Origin: Acidobacteria bacterium 28-9
Lineage (GTDB): Bacteria; Acidobacteriota; Blastocatellia; Pyrinomonadales; Pyrinomonadaceae
DNA length: 51,280 nt
Direction of reading: 5' to 3'
Assembly: GCA_002050355.1 (NCBI GenBank)
Contig: MWYY01000039.1
Location: 1-51,280 of the forward strand
Part shown: positions 24,536 to 33,556 of the stretch, one piece after another
How positions within the stretch are numbered: the stretch's first letter is position 1
Layout of the letters: each line of letters starts with the position of its first letter
Made by a program: the position numbers and the translations under genes
The notes under the pieces: model-generated
What the model was told of the DNA's origin: nothing
The model's input: only the letters and a program-made list of their open reading frames with translations
Databases searched by the model: none

Positions 24536-25543
24536 TTAAGATTCTTTAACCGTTAAGCCTTCTTTCGATAAATGCCACTGCAAAACTTCTGCTTCGGGTT
24601 CTTCTGCCAAAGCGTTTTCCACGTCCGCTTTGCGACCTTCTTCGCAAAAGAAAGCGATGCAGCCGCCGCCGCCTGCGCCGCAGACTTTTGTGGCAATCGC
24701 GCCGTTTGTCATTGCCTTTTCGATGAGCAAATCCATTTGCGCGGTTGTTATATTGGGCGAAAGTCGTTTGCGGTGCGGATGCGCGTTTTTCATAATTTCG
24801 CCGACCGCGTTCCAATCATTTGCTAACAATGCTGCCCGCAGACTTACCGAGCTGTCACGGATGCCTTCAAAAATATCGAAGGTTTCCTTGTCGCCGTCAA
24901 TGTGGCGTTTTGTGATTTCCCAGTTGTTTGTGCCGGAGTTGCGCGGCTCGCCCGTGTAGAGAACGACAATTCTGTTTTCAAGGGTTTCGGTGTCAATGTC
25001 CAGTGGTTCGCGCCGCATTCCGTCGGGACGAAAATGAATTGAGGCGACGCCGCCGTACTGCGCTGAGTAATAATCCTGAAAACCAGTCGGGACTTTTATC
25101 ACCTGACATTCGACATTTGCCGCAATCGGGATAAATTTTTCGGGCGTGTAACGATTTCCAACTAACCTATTCAGTGCGCCGATGCAAGCAATATTTAATG
25201 TCGAAGAACCCGCAAGTCCCGCGCCCGCCGGAGCTTCCGAGTCGGTCGTCATCGTGAAACCAATTCCGGGTTTGAAAAAATAAACCAGCTTTGCTAGTAG
25301 TTCGAGACGAGGCTCGTGGGCAAGTTCGTGAAAATTTGCCAGCGACGTTTCGAGCGAGACGCCGCGGTCGATAGATTGAAGCACGATTTTATCGTCGTCG
25401 CGCGTCTCAATTCGGCAGCGCGCCATTAAATCGACGGCGAAATTTACGGTTGCCGCGCCTTCGTGAAACAAAAAAAGCGGCGGAATATCAATCGTTCCGC
25501 CTGCAAGGTCAACGCGCGTCGGCGCGCTCGATTCGATTATCAT
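24536..25543 (-). CDS. GHMP-family sugar kinase, HddA-like
   Basis: A 335-residue GHMP kinase. APTRVDLAGGTIDIPPLF at the start resembles D-glycero-alpha-D-manno-heptose-7-phosphate kinases and related sugar kinases. The ATP loop APAGAGLAGSSTLN lies near residue 103, and the C-terminal motif CGAGGGGCIAFF near 292. PTGFQDYYSAQYGGV with the conserved Gln/Asp near 150 also fits the heptokinase branch. The substrate is not certain; a heptose or related sugar 7- or 1-phosphate is the most likely, feeding S-layer or LPS glycan. No other heptose gene is next to it. Confidence 0.8.
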   Translation of the reverse strand: MIIESSAPTRVDLAGGTIDIPPLFLFHEGAATVNFAVDLMARCRIETRDDDKIVLQSIDRGVSLETSLANFHELAHEPRLELLAKLVYFFKPGIGFTMTTDSEAPAGAGLAGSSTLNIACIGALNRLVGNRYTPEKFIPIAANVECQVIKVPTGFQDYYSAQYGGVASIHFRPDGMRREPLDIDTETLENRIVVLYTGEPRNSGTNNWEITKRHIDGDKETFDIFEGIRDSSVSLRAALLANDWNAVGEIMKNAHPHRKRLSPNITTAQMDLLIEKAMTNGAIATKVCGAGGGGCIAFFCEEGRKADVENALAEEPEAEVLQWHLSKEGLTVKES

Positions 25544-25549
25544 AAGTTA

Positions 25550-25590
25550 GTTCAAGGTTCAAAGTTTAAGGTTCAAGGTTTCCGGTTCAC
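25550..25590. repeat. Heptad array between DedA and GHMP kinase genes
   Basis: Consecutive 7-base units GTTCAAG, GTTCAAA, GTTTAAG, GTTCAAG, GTTTCCG and GTTCAC run from 25550 to 25590. No opposing arm was seen. It lies a few bases upstream of the GHMP kinase start and downstream of dedA. Confidence 0.75.
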
Positions 25591-25606
25591 AATTTTTTAA
25601 TTTGCA

Positions 25607-26374
25607 TTATTTGACGGCAGAGTTTTCCCGTTCTTCGTTTTTACTTTTTACTTTTACCTTTTGCCTTTTGCCTTCGCCGTCTTCCTTATTCGGCGAGTTA
25701 GTTAAATGCAGGCGTTCGCCGATGTCCTGGAGTTTGTCTTGCGCGACTTGTTCGACATGGTGAAATTTTTCTTCAATTTTGTGAACCGTCTCCGGTTTTA
25801 CTTCTTCGACTTTTTCCGAAAGCCAGTAACGCTCAATCAAATAAAAGGCGATAACGCCGACCAGCACGATGAAAAACAAAGCGATGCCGATGCGCTTGAA
25901 ATCGCCGAGAATGCTCGTTATCGCGCCACTGAAAAAATATCCCGCGCCTGCCAAGATGAAGACCCAAATCGAGCAGCTAATCGCGTCGAGCAGCAGAAAA
26001 CGCCAAAAGGGCATTTTGCCGATGCCGTTAAAAATGCACATTGCGGCACGCAAACCGTAAATGTATTTAGAAATAATAATGGCAAAACCGCCGAATTTGC
26101 CAATTAGTTTTTCGATACGCGGCTGTGCCATACGGTAGAATTGATAATCTTTTATTGATTCGCGGAAAACGCGCCCCATCCAATAAGCAAACGTATCACC
26201 CGCCAAACCGCCTAGTGTTCCGGCGAGAAAAACTTTCAAAAAACTGTAATTGCCGAAAAAACCGCCGTGCGCCATCACGCCCGACAGCAGCAGCGTCATA
26301 TCGCCTTCGACCGTGCAGAGCGCGAAAACACCGTAAATACCGTATTGTTCGATTAGCTGTGAAAGATGTTCCAT
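25607..26374 (-). CDS. DedA-family membrane protein with a repeat-derived tail
   Basis: A 255-residue DedA/SNARE-associated family protein, a set linked to lipid scrambling and proton-dependent envelope homeostasis. Visible core: LAGTLGGLAGDTFAYWMGR and the re-entrant loop KYIYGLRAAMCIFNGIGKMPFWRFLLLDAISCSIW, with spans near residues 10-30, 45-65, 140-160 and 170-190. The C-terminal 55 residues are a charged cytoplasmic extension (EEVKPETVHKIEEKFHHVEQ and onward). Its last part, GKRQKVKVKSKN, is encoded by a 7-nt repeat array, so the tail probably grew by repeat invasion and is not needed for function. Confidence 0.88.
   Translation of the reverse strand: MEHLSQLIEQYGIYGVFALCTVEGDMTLLLSGVMAHGGFFGNYSFLKVFLAGTLGGLAGDTFAYWMGRVFRESIKDYQFYRMAQPRIEKLIGKFGGFAIIISKYIYGLRAAMCIFNGIGKMPFWRFLLLDAISCSIWVFILAGAGYFFSGAITSILGDFKRIGIALFFIVLVGVIAFYLIERYWLSEKVEEVKPETVHKIEEKFHHVEQVAQDKLQDIGERLHLTNSPNKEDGEGKRQKVKVKSKNEERENSAVK
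25638..25679. repeat. Heptad array inside the dedA 3' end
   Basis: Plus-strand units TTTTTAC, TTTTTAC, TTTTACC, TTTTGCC, TTTTGCC and TTCGCCG are contiguous over 25638-25679 and lie within the last 25 codons of dedA. Because 7 is not a multiple of 3, the repeat reads through all frames and yields a Lys/Arg-rich tail. Confidence 0.75.
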
Positions 26375-26485
26375 AACTGATGCGGGAGAGTAAATTACGA
26401 GAACTACAAAAGAGTAACTTTCTTAAAGCATTCGAGTCAAACCATTTCGATTTTACCTGCTCGATTTTTTATTACAAACCTTTGT

Positions 26486-26515
26486 TTGACAGTTTAAGGG
26501 GCGAATGTCTAAAAT
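26486..26515 (+). promoter_or_regulatory. Sigma70-type promoter of the ROK kinase gene
   Basis: A perfect -35 TTGACA at 26486-26491, an 18-base spacer and TAAAAT at 26510-26515. The start codon is about 50 bases downstream, after AAAGGG. Confidence 0.65.
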
Positions 26516-26563
26516 CCACAAATAAGTTTCCTGTCCGGGAAGTATAGAAAGGGTTTTGAATCA

Positions 26564-27484
26564 ATGAGCGAAACCGTTAATCAAGCTGCTAGATTCGTCG
26601 GCGTCGAAGTTTCCAAAACGATGTTTATTGCCGTTTGTATTGACGCGAACGGGACTTTGAACGATAACATTAAAGTTGCGGCGGATGGCGGACAAAACAC
26701 AATTTCCCAACTAACTAATTTTATCAACGAGACAAAAAATAGGTTTGATAGTTTTGATAAAATCGGTGTCGCCGTGCCGGGTTTGCTAAACCGGCAAACA
26801 AAGCGCGTCGCTTTTTCCACCAACATTCCCGAACACGAAAACCTTGATTTTGCAAGCGAACTGGAAAATTCCACCGGATTGAAAGTAATCATCGAAAACG
26901 ATGCGAACGCCGCTGCTTACGGAGAATTTTCGCTCGGCGCCGCAGTCGGAAGCCGCGATATGTTTTATGTAACTTTAGGCGCGGGCGTCGGTGGCGCGCT
27001 CATCTTCGATGGCGAAATATGGCACGGCGCATCGGGTTTTGCGGGTGAATTCGGACATATCGCAATCAACTCCGAAGCGATGAGACTCGAAGACGTTGCT
27101 TCGGCGGAAAATATTGTGCGCCGTACGCGCAATCGTTTTCATCAGGATCATACCTCTTCTTTGAGCAGATTCAGCGAGGAAAAAATAACTCTGGCTGATG
27201 TCGCGCAGGCGGCACGGAATCAAGACGATTTTGCCAAGATGATGCTGCAGCGAACCGGAACTTACGTCGGTGCGGCGATTGCCGGAGTTATTAACTTGCT
27301 TAATATCGAAACAATTGTCATCGGCGGCGAGACGATGCAAGCCGGAGAATTGATTTTAGAGGCGGTTATTAGACGAGCCAGGGAACTTTCTTTCGCGCCT
27401 TCTTTTCGAGGCACAAAGATTTTCGCGGGTGAACTCGGCGAAAACGCGGCGGCAATTGGCGTTGCGCTGCTTTCTGCCCGATAA
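26564..27484 (+). CDS. ROK-family protein, possible glucokinase, lacking the zinc motif
   Basis: A 306-residue ROK protein. The catalytic segment IENDANAAAYGEFSLGAA (near residue 110) contains the expected Asp, and GAGVGGALIFDGEIWHGASGFAGEFGHIAIN (near 139) is the ROK sugar/ATP-binding signature. INLLNIETIVIGGE comes near residue 245. Two family features are missing. The first phosphate loop reads GVEVSKT instead of DxGGTK, and the CxCGxxGCxE zinc cluster that should follow GHIAIN is replaced by SEAMRLEDVASAEN with no cysteine. It may therefore be a divergent kinase with another sugar or a sensor. There is no DNA-binding domain, so it is not a NagC-like repressor. Confidence 0.8.
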   Translation: MSETVNQAARFVGVEVSKTMFIAVCIDANGTLNDNIKVAADGGQNTISQLTNFINETKNRFDSFDKIGVAVPGLLNRQTKRVAFSTNIPEHENLDFASELENSTGLKVIIENDANAAAYGEFSLGAAVGSRDMFYVTLGAGVGGALIFDGEIWHGASGFAGEFGHIAINSEAMRLEDVASAENIVRRTRNRFHQDHTSSLSRFSEEKITLADVAQAARNQDDFAKMMLQRTGTYVGAAIAGVINLLNIETIVIGGETMQAGELILEAVIRRARELSFAPSFRGTKIFAGELGENAAAIGVALLSAR

Positions 27485-27546
27485 CGCCTGTTTCAAAAAT
27501 CGGGAAATTTAATCAAGATTATCAGCAAAACTTATTTAGTGAAAAG

Positions 27547-27575
27547 TTGCACGAGCGACGCGGAAAAATTATCTT
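27547..27575 (+). promoter_or_regulatory. Possible promoter of the act-cox operon
   Basis: TTGCAC at 27547-27552 and TATCTT at 27570-27575 with 17 bases between. It lies about 165 bases before actA and is the best match I found in the 257-bp gap (27485-27741). That gap also holds a CTCAGAT/ATCTGAG dyad near 27690. Confidence 0.35.
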
Positions 27576-27609
27576 TGTTATATGATTTGCGGATTATGTA
27601 AGATTGGGT

Positions 27610-27645
27610 AAAATCTAAATTTAAGATTTCCAGCATTTAGATTTT
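27610..27645. repeat. Heptad-like inverted element upstream of actA
   Basis: AAAATCTAAA at 27610-27619 and its exact complement TTTAGATTTT at 27636-27645. The sequence across both arms also splits into 7-base units (AAATCTA, AATTTAA, GATTTCC, AGCATTT, AGATTTT), weaker than in other sites. Confidence 0.5.
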
Positions 27646-27741
27646 CCGCTCGGTTGTTATAAATAGAAAATTCGCGTTTGCTCGAACTCAGATGTAAAAA
27701 TCTGAGAATGGGCAAACTGTAAATTACGATTAAGAGATAAA

Positions 27742-28401
27742 ATGGCACAATTATTTCATCGCGGAGCGAACAATGTAGCAAAAGCGAGCCTTGTGATTGC
27801 GGTTCTTCTTGGCGGCGTTGCCTTTTACGTTTATACGCAGGTCGCGCGCTCGTCGTATTTGACCAACCAATTTCTGGAAAAACAGCAGCCCGTGCAGTTC
27901 AGCCATAAACACCACACGGGCGACGACGGAATTGATTGCCGCTATTGTCATACTTCGGTCGAAACGTCTTATTCGGCGGGAATTCCTCCGACGCAAACTT
28001 GTATGAACTGCCATAATCAGCTTTGGGCGGACAGTCCGTATTTGGAACCTGTGCGCGCTAGTTTCCGCGATAACAAGCCGATTGAGTGGGAGCGAGTTCA
28101 CGATTTGCCGGAATACGCCTATTTTAATCACAGCATACACGTTGCCAAAGGCGTCGGCTGCTCGACCTGCCACGGGCAGATTGACAATATGCCCGCCGTC
28201 TACCAGGAAAGTAGTTTGCAGATGGAATGGTGTCTGTCTTGCCATCGCAACCCCGAGGCTTTTATTCGTCCCCAGTCGGAGATTTATAATCAGGAATGGG
28301 ACGGAAATGATTTGACGGTTGAGCAGCGACAGCAATTAAAAGCTGATTACAAAATCCGCAGCACGCAAATGTTGACGAGTTGTTCGACGTGCCATAGGTA
28401 G
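27742..28401 (+). CDS. actA: Alternative Complex III subunit ActA, pentaheme cytochrome c
   Basis: A 219-residue protein with one N-terminal membrane anchor (residues about 14-33) and five CxxCH heme c sites at residues 66, 87, 140, 164 and 214. Five hemes and this length match ActA of Alternative Complex III, the quinol:electron-acceptor oxidoreductase that replaces the bc1 complex. The five following genes are the other ACIII subunits in the usual order. A second class of CxxCH protein such as a nitrite reductase subunit is excluded by that context. It faces the periplasm and passes electrons toward ActE and the oxidase. Confidence 0.93.
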   Translation: MAQLFHRGANNVAKASLVIAVLLGGVAFYVYTQVARSSYLTNQFLEKQQPVQFSHKHHTGDDGIDCRYCHTSVETSYSAGIPPTQTCMNCHNQLWADSPYLEPVRASFRDNKPIEWERVHDLPEYAYFNHSIHVAKGVGCSTCHGQIDNMPAVYQESSLQMEWCLSCHRNPEAFIRPQSEIYNQEWDGNDLTVEQRQQLKADYKIRSTQMLTSCSTCHR

Positions 28402-28532
28402 ATGCCAGATATTAGATGTCGGATGTCAGTGGTTAAAAATTTGAGAGATTAGAAATAGATATTAGATTTAGATGTCGCTCGGTTAAAACATTATCTTTAC
28501 CGACCTCTGACATCTAGCATCTGACATCTCTA
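28402..28532. repeat. Heptad-repeat inverted element, actA-actB
   Basis: Left units at 28402-28429 are ATGCCAG, ATATTAG, ATGTCGG and ATGTCAG. Right units at 28509-28529 are GACATCT, AGCATCT and GACATCT, their approximate complement. The middle (28441-28500) repeats ATTAGA and GATGTCG fragments. The element fills the whole space between two genes of one operon. Confidence 0.8.
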
Positions 28533-28538
28533 AAAAAT

Positions 28539-31500
28539 ATGCCCATTAAGGACAGTAAAACTAATTTTGCATCGTTGCGAAGTAGAATTTTGGAGCAGAA
28601 CGGAAAAGACTATTGGCGCAGTGTCGAAGAGTTTGCTGACGCGCCGGAATTTGAAGAGTTCATCAAGCACGAATATCCCGCGCAAGCCGAAGAATGGGAA
28701 GACGGCTTGAGCCGCCGCAACTTTATCAAAGTGATGGGCGCATCTTTGGCGTTCGCCGGACTTACGGGCTGCGTTATTCAACCGGCAGAGAAAATTATTC
28801 CTTACGTGCGCCAGCCGGAAGAACTTGTTCCGGGCAAGCCTTTATTTTATGCAACAGCGATGACGCTCGGCGGAGTTGCAACCGGTTTGCTTGCCAAATC
28901 GAACGAAGGGCGCCCGACGAAAATCGAAGGCAATCCAGACCATCCGGGAAGTCTCGGCGCTACCGACACTCTGGCGCAGGCATCGCTCTTGCAGATGTAT
29001 GACCCTGACCGCTCGCAGCAAGTTCTCTTTCGGGGAAATCAATCGACCTGGCAGAATTTTATGACCCAAGTGCGCGGCGCAATTGACCAAAACCGCGCGG
29101 ATGGCGGCGCGGGAATTCGTTTCTTGACCGAAACCATTACGTCGCCGACTTTGATTTCTCAATTCAAGCAAATTTTCACCGAACTTCCGAACGCCAAACT
29201 TTATCAATACGAACCGCTCAATAAAGATAATGCAGCGTCGGGCGCGAAAATGGCTTTCGGCTCTGCGGCGCATATCGTTTATAAGTTTGACCAGGCGACA
29301 AGAATTTTGTCGCTCGACGCTAATTTTCTGTCGGGTTTTAATGTTCGCTACATCAAAGATTTTGCCAAAGCACGCACCTTTTCCGAAGAAAAAAAGGAAA
29401 TAAACCGGCTTTATATGGTTGAAACAACCGTCAGCACCACAGGCGCAAAAGCCGACCATCGCCTCGCGGTCAAGCCAAGCCAGATGCCGGAAATTGCTCG
29501 CGCGGTTGCGGCTGCGTTGGGCGTTCCGGGCGCGACCTCGACTTATACGGAAAACGCGCAGTGGATTAATTCGATGGCTAAAGATTTGCAGGCAAACAGA
29601 GGCAAATCAATCGTTATCGCGGGCGGAAATCAGCCGCCTGTTGTTCACGCACTCGCTAATGCCATGAACGCTGCTCTGGGAAACGTCGGAACGACAGTAA
29701 CTTACACCGAACCTTTTCAACCGAATGCAGACGCGCTGCAAATTGATAACTTGCGCCAGCTTGTCCAGGAAATCGACAATGGCGCGGTGAAAATGCTTGT
29801 TGTTTTGGACGCGAATCCGGTCTATAACACGCCGTTTGATTTGAAATTAAATGCCGACAGAATGAACAAAATTCCGCTTCGTATCCATTCGGGTTTGTAT
29901 GCGGATGAAACCGCAGAGCTTTGTCACTGGCATATTAACGCCAAGCATTTTTTGGAGATGTGGAGCGACACACGCGCCTACGACGGTACGGTCACGATTG
30001 TTCAGCCATTGATTGAACCGCTTTACGAAGGAAAAAGTATGCACGAAGTCGTGCAGGTTTTCGCGCGAGAAAATTACGACCAAAAAGATTACGATATTGT
30101 TAAGAATTTTTGGCAAAAGCAAGGTTTTGCCGGCGGCGCGCCGAAAGCCGTGGCGATGGCGGCAGATACAAATGTAAATACGTCCGGCACTGTTCCTGCA
30201 ATAAGTTCGATGACGGTTGCCGGAAGCGCTTCAACGTCCAATACGTCGCAGTCTTCGACAAACTCAAATTCCTCGACAACGAATTCATCAACGGCGAATT
30301 TGCAGCCAGCGCAAACGGCAAATATTGCCCAAAATGCAGGCAGCGGTGGTCAAACAACGAACACTGCACAAGTGACGAATGCGAGCGCAGGCGCGTCGAA
30401 AAATTTCGACGATATGTGGCGCAAAATTGTCCACGACGGTTTTATTCCGAACTCGGCGGCGGCGCCAAAATCTGTTTCCGTAAATGCCGGATTTTTAGCA
30501 CAGGATACGCCGGCAATGCCCAATAACGGCGCGCTTGAAATTTCTATTCTGCCCGATCCAAGCATTTATGACGGACGCTTTTCCAATAACGGCTGGCTTC
30601 AGGAACTGCCGAAACCAATTACCAAGACGACTTGGGATAACATTGCTCTGGTAAGTCCGAAAACAGCGGAGCGACTTGAACTTAACGTCAATAGAGACGC
30701 AAAACAGCAAGCCGGAGGCGCCGAAGGCGCATCTTTTATTGAAGCAAAAGGTGGAAATCTTTTTTCCGACGTAGTTACGCTCAGCTGCAACGGAGCAGAA
30801 ATTCAAAACGGCGTTCCGGTCTGGGTTACGCCAGGTCAACCTGACGATGTCATAACGATTTTTACCGGATACGGGCGAACCAAAGCCGGACGAATCGGCA
30901 CTGGTTTGGGCTACAATGCCTACGAGGTTTGCAAATCCGATGCGCCGTCATTCGGCACGGGCAATTTATCGAAGCGCGGCGCACAGGTGACCATCGCTTC
31001 TACGCAAACGCACTTTAATATGGAAGGGCGCGATATTTTGCGTGTTTGGGATTTGGAAGAATTTGAGAAAAACCCGGAGGCAAACCACCAGCATAACGAA
31101 TACGACAAATCGATGTATTCCGAGTCTAAGTATGAGAACGGAGAATTTCAACAGCATTATAACGAAAATCATCGCTGGGGAATGACGATTGATTTAAATA
31201 ATTGTGTCGGCTGCAGCGCTTGTGTTATCGCCTGTCAATCGGAAAATAATATTCCCGTAGTCGGTAAGGAACAAGTGGAGCGAAGCCGCGAAATGCACTG
31301 GATGCGGGTTGACGCATATTATTCGGGAGATGATCTAAATAGTCCCGACACATTGAGTTTTCAACCGGTTTTGTGTCAGCAGTGTGAGCAAGCGCCGTGC
31401 GAAACGGTTTGCCCGGTTCATGCTACGGTTCATAGTGCGGAAGGATTAAATGACATGGTTTACAACCGCTGTATTGGAACCAGGTATTGCTCAAACAACT

Positions 31501-31967
31501 GTCCGTACAAAGTGCGCCGGTTTAATTTTCTGCTTTATCAAGATTGGGATACGCCGCAATATAAATTGATGCGAAACCCCGAAGTTACGGTTCGCAGTCG
31601 CGGTGTAATGGAAAAATGCACATACTGCACGCAACGTATTGCATCGGCGAGAATCGAGGCGCAAAAAGACAGTCGAAAAGTACGCGACGGCGAAGTTCAG
31701 ACGGCGTGTCAGACGGTATGTCCGGCGGATGCGATTGTCTTCGGTGATTTGAACGACCAAAACAGTCAAGTTGCGAAATTAAAGAAAGACCACCGAAATT
31801 ATATTCTGCTCAATGAATTGAATACGCAGCCGCGAACGACTTATCTGGCTGGGCTAAAAAATCAAAACAAAGAGATGCCGGACTACAAGCCGATACTTAC
31901 AAAAGTAAGCAACTTGGATAAAGTAAAAAACACGAATGCGGGAGAACCGACGGAGCCGACACATTAA
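28539..31967 (+). CDS. actB: Alternative Complex III subunit ActB, molybdopterin-like plus iron-sulfur protein
   Basis: A 1142-residue fusion. RRNFIKVMGASLAFAGLTGC near residue 58 is a Tat-type signal. Residues about 90-530 and 640-850 form the molybdopterin-oxidoreductase-like part, which in ActB proteins is thought to hold no cofactor. Residues about 880-1120 are an FdhB/NrfC-like iron-sulfur domain with cysteine groups CVGCSACVIAC, CQQCEQAPCETVCP, CIGTRYCSNNCPY, CTYC and CQTVCP, enough for four clusters. Unusual: a Ser/Thr/Asn/Gln/Ala-rich stretch at residues about 548-620 interrupts the first part. ActB sits on the periplasmic side and carries electrons from quinol to ActA. Confidence 0.93.
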   Translation: MPIKDSKTNFASLRSRILEQNGKDYWRSVEEFADAPEFEEFIKHEYPAQAEEWEDGLSRRNFIKVMGASLAFAGLTGCVIQPAEKIIPYVRQPEELVPGKPLFYATAMTLGGVATGLLAKSNEGRPTKIEGNPDHPGSLGATDTLAQASLLQMYDPDRSQQVLFRGNQSTWQNFMTQVRGAIDQNRADGGAGIRFLTETITSPTLISQFKQIFTELPNAKLYQYEPLNKDNAASGAKMAFGSAAHIVYKFDQATRILSLDANFLSGFNVRYIKDFAKARTFSEEKKEINRLYMVETTVSTTGAKADHRLAVKPSQMPEIARAVAAALGVPGATSTYTENAQWINSMAKDLQANRGKSIVIAGGNQPPVVHALANAMNAALGNVGTTVTYTEPFQPNADALQIDNLRQLVQEIDNGAVKMLVVLDANPVYNTPFDLKLNADRMNKIPLRIHSGLYADETAELCHWHINAKHFLEMWSDTRAYDGTVTIVQPLIEPLYEGKSMHEVVQVFARENYDQKDYDIVKNFWQKQGFAGGAPKAVAMAADTNVNTSGTVPAISSMTVAGSASTSNTSQSSTNSNSSTTNSSTANLQPAQTANIAQNAGSGGQTTNTAQVTNASAGASKNFDDMWRKIVHDGFIPNSAAAPKSVSVNAGFLAQDTPAMPNNGALEISILPDPSIYDGRFSNNGWLQELPKPITKTTWDNIALVSPKTAERLELNVNRDAKQQAGGAEGASFIEAKGGNLFSDVVTLSCNGAEIQNGVPVWVTPGQPDDVITIFTGYGRTKAGRIGTGLGYNAYEVCKSDAPSFGTGNLSKRGAQVTIASTQTHFNMEGRDILRVWDLEEFEKNPEANHQHNEYDKSMYSESKYENGEFQQHYNENHRWGMTIDLNNCVGCSACVIACQSENNIPVVGKEQVERSREMHWMRVDAYYSGDDLNSPDTLSFQPVLCQQCEQAPCETVCPVHATVHSAEGLNDMVYNRCIGTRYCSNNCPYKVRRFNFLLYQDWDTPQYKLMRNPEVTVRSRGVMEKCTYCTQRIASARIEAQKDSRKVRDGEVQTACQTVCPADAIVFGDLNDQNSQVAKLKKDHRNYILLNELNTQPRTTYLAGLKNQNKEMPDYKPILTKVSNLDKVKNTNAGEPTEPTH

Positions 31968-31986
31968 GTGTCTGTAAGTTAATACT

Positions 31987-33426
31987 ATGCAAGAGGTAAA
32001 AGACTCAAAAGTCGTGCAAAGAGAACTTTTTCCGCCGATGATTAAAGGCGACCACAGTTTTGCGACCGTAACCGACAAAATCAGTGATAAAACTTTGAAA
32101 AGGAAAACGCCGCTCGGCTGGTTTGTCGGGTTCGGCATAGGTTTTATCCTGTTGCAGGTTTTTATGTTGACGATAACTTATCTGGTTTTTGCTGGAATCG
32201 GAATTTTCGGAACTAATCAACCTGTCGGCTGGGCATTTCCGATTATCAACTTTGTTTGGTGGATTGGTATTGGGCACGCCGGAACGCTCATTTCTGCCAT
32301 TCTTCTGCTCTTAAACCAAAAGTGGCGTACATCAATTAACCGTTTTGCCGAAGCGATGACGCTTTTTGCGGTGGCTTGCGCTGGAATGTATCCGTTGTTT
32401 CACACGGGTCGTCCGTGGCTTGCATTCTGGATGTTTCCTTATCCAAATACAATGGGGATGTGGCCCCAATTTCGTAGTCCTCTGATTTGGGACGTCTTCG
32501 CGGTTTCAACTTATGCGACGGTTTCGCTTCTTTTCTGGTATATCGGTTTGATTCCCGACTTGGCAACTTTGCGTGACCGTGCGAAAAACAAATTTTTTAG
32601 AATCATTTACGGGCTTCTTTCGTGGGGCTGGCGCGGCTCGGCGCGGCATTGGCATCGTTACGAAATCGCGTATTTGCTGCTTGCCGGACTTTCGACGCCG
32701 CTCGTGCTTTCGGTTCACTCAATCGTTAGTTTCGACTTTTCGGTTTCCCAAGTTCCAGGTTGGCACGCTACTATTTTTCCGCCATACTTCGTTGCCGGCG
32801 CCGTTTTCGCCGGTTTTGCGATGGTCTTGATTCTTTGTATCCCACTTCGAGTTTGGTACAACATGAAAGACTTGATAACCGACAGGCATCTTGTTTTGAT
32901 GGGCAAGGTTATGCTGGCGACCGGTTTGATTGTTTGTTACGGCTACGCGATGGAAGCTTTTTTCGGCTGGTACAGCGCCAACGAATTCGAGATGTTTATG
33001 ATTAAAAACCGTATTTGGACAGGTCCTTACTGGTGGTCATACTGGCTTCTGATTTTATGCAACGGCATATCCATCCAATTTTTATGGTTTAAGCGTTTTC
33101 GTGAAAGCGCGTTTTGGCTATTTATTATTTCACTGGTCGTCAGCGTCGGTATGTGGTTAGAGCGATTTGTAATTATCGTTACAAGTCTTAATCGTGATTT
33201 TTTGCCGTCTTCCTGGGGTATGTATTCACCGACAATTTGGGACTGGTCGATGTTTCTCGGCACAATCGGATTATTCGTAACTTTGATATTTCTGTTTGTC
33301 AGGTTTTTGCCGGTGATTTCGATTTTCGAAGTCCGAACGCTTTTGCCGCAGGCTAATGTTCACGGACATTCAGAAGATTTTGAAGAAAATATACTTGAAT
33401 CAGAAGGAGCAACCGAAAGAGCATAA
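31987..33426 (+). CDS. actC: Alternative Complex III subunit ActC, NrfD-like membrane protein
   Basis: A 479-residue NrfD/PsrC-type membrane protein with about ten spans. Marks include WWIGIGHAGTLISAILLLLNQKWRTSINRFAEAMTLFAVACAGMYPLFHTGRPW, the ACIII pattern with the histidines and acidic residues proposed for quinol oxidation, and HSIVSFDFSVSQVPGWHATIFPPYFVAGAVFAGFAMV. It begins 19 bases after actB. ActC and its paralogue ActF form the quinol-binding and possibly proton-translocating membrane arm. Confidence 0.93.
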   Translation: MQEVKDSKVVQRELFPPMIKGDHSFATVTDKISDKTLKRKTPLGWFVGFGIGFILLQVFMLTITYLVFAGIGIFGTNQPVGWAFPIINFVWWIGIGHAGTLISAILLLLNQKWRTSINRFAEAMTLFAVACAGMYPLFHTGRPWLAFWMFPYPNTMGMWPQFRSPLIWDVFAVSTYATVSLLFWYIGLIPDLATLRDRAKNKFFRIIYGLLSWGWRGSARHWHRYEIAYLLLAGLSTPLVLSVHSIVSFDFSVSQVPGWHATIFPPYFVAGAVFAGFAMVLILCIPLRVWYNMKDLITDRHLVLMGKVMLATGLIVCYGYAMEAFFGWYSANEFEMFMIKNRIWTGPYWWSYWLLILCNGISIQFLWFKRFRESAFWLFIISLVVSVGMWLERFVIIVTSLNRDFLPSSWGMYSPTIWDWSMFLGTIGLFVTLIFLFVRFLPVISIFEVRTLLPQANVHGHSEDFEENILESEGATERA

Positions 33427-33556
33427 AATTTTGTAGAGTTATAATTGTAGCCGGTTGGGCTTGTCCGCGATTTAGTATAATAAGGGCAACTCACCCGTGC
33501 CAAGCTGAATTGCCAGCAAACTGAACCGGTTGCAACCGAAAGTTAAAACGAAGGTT
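33427..33556. other. 130-bp gap inside the act operon, actC-actD
   Basis: Unlike the neighbouring gaps it has no heptad array. It holds GGCAA and TTGCC 20 bases apart, an ACCGGT palindrome with GGTTGCAACC, and a TATAAT at 33476-33481 that could belong to an internal promoter although its -35 is poor. AAGG precedes the actD ATG. No known riboswitch was recognised. Confidence 0.35.

Noticed and set aside
33427..33556. Cobalamin or other known riboswitch in the actC-actD gap
   Set aside because: No consensus box of a known class could be aligned by eye; left as an unexplained gap.
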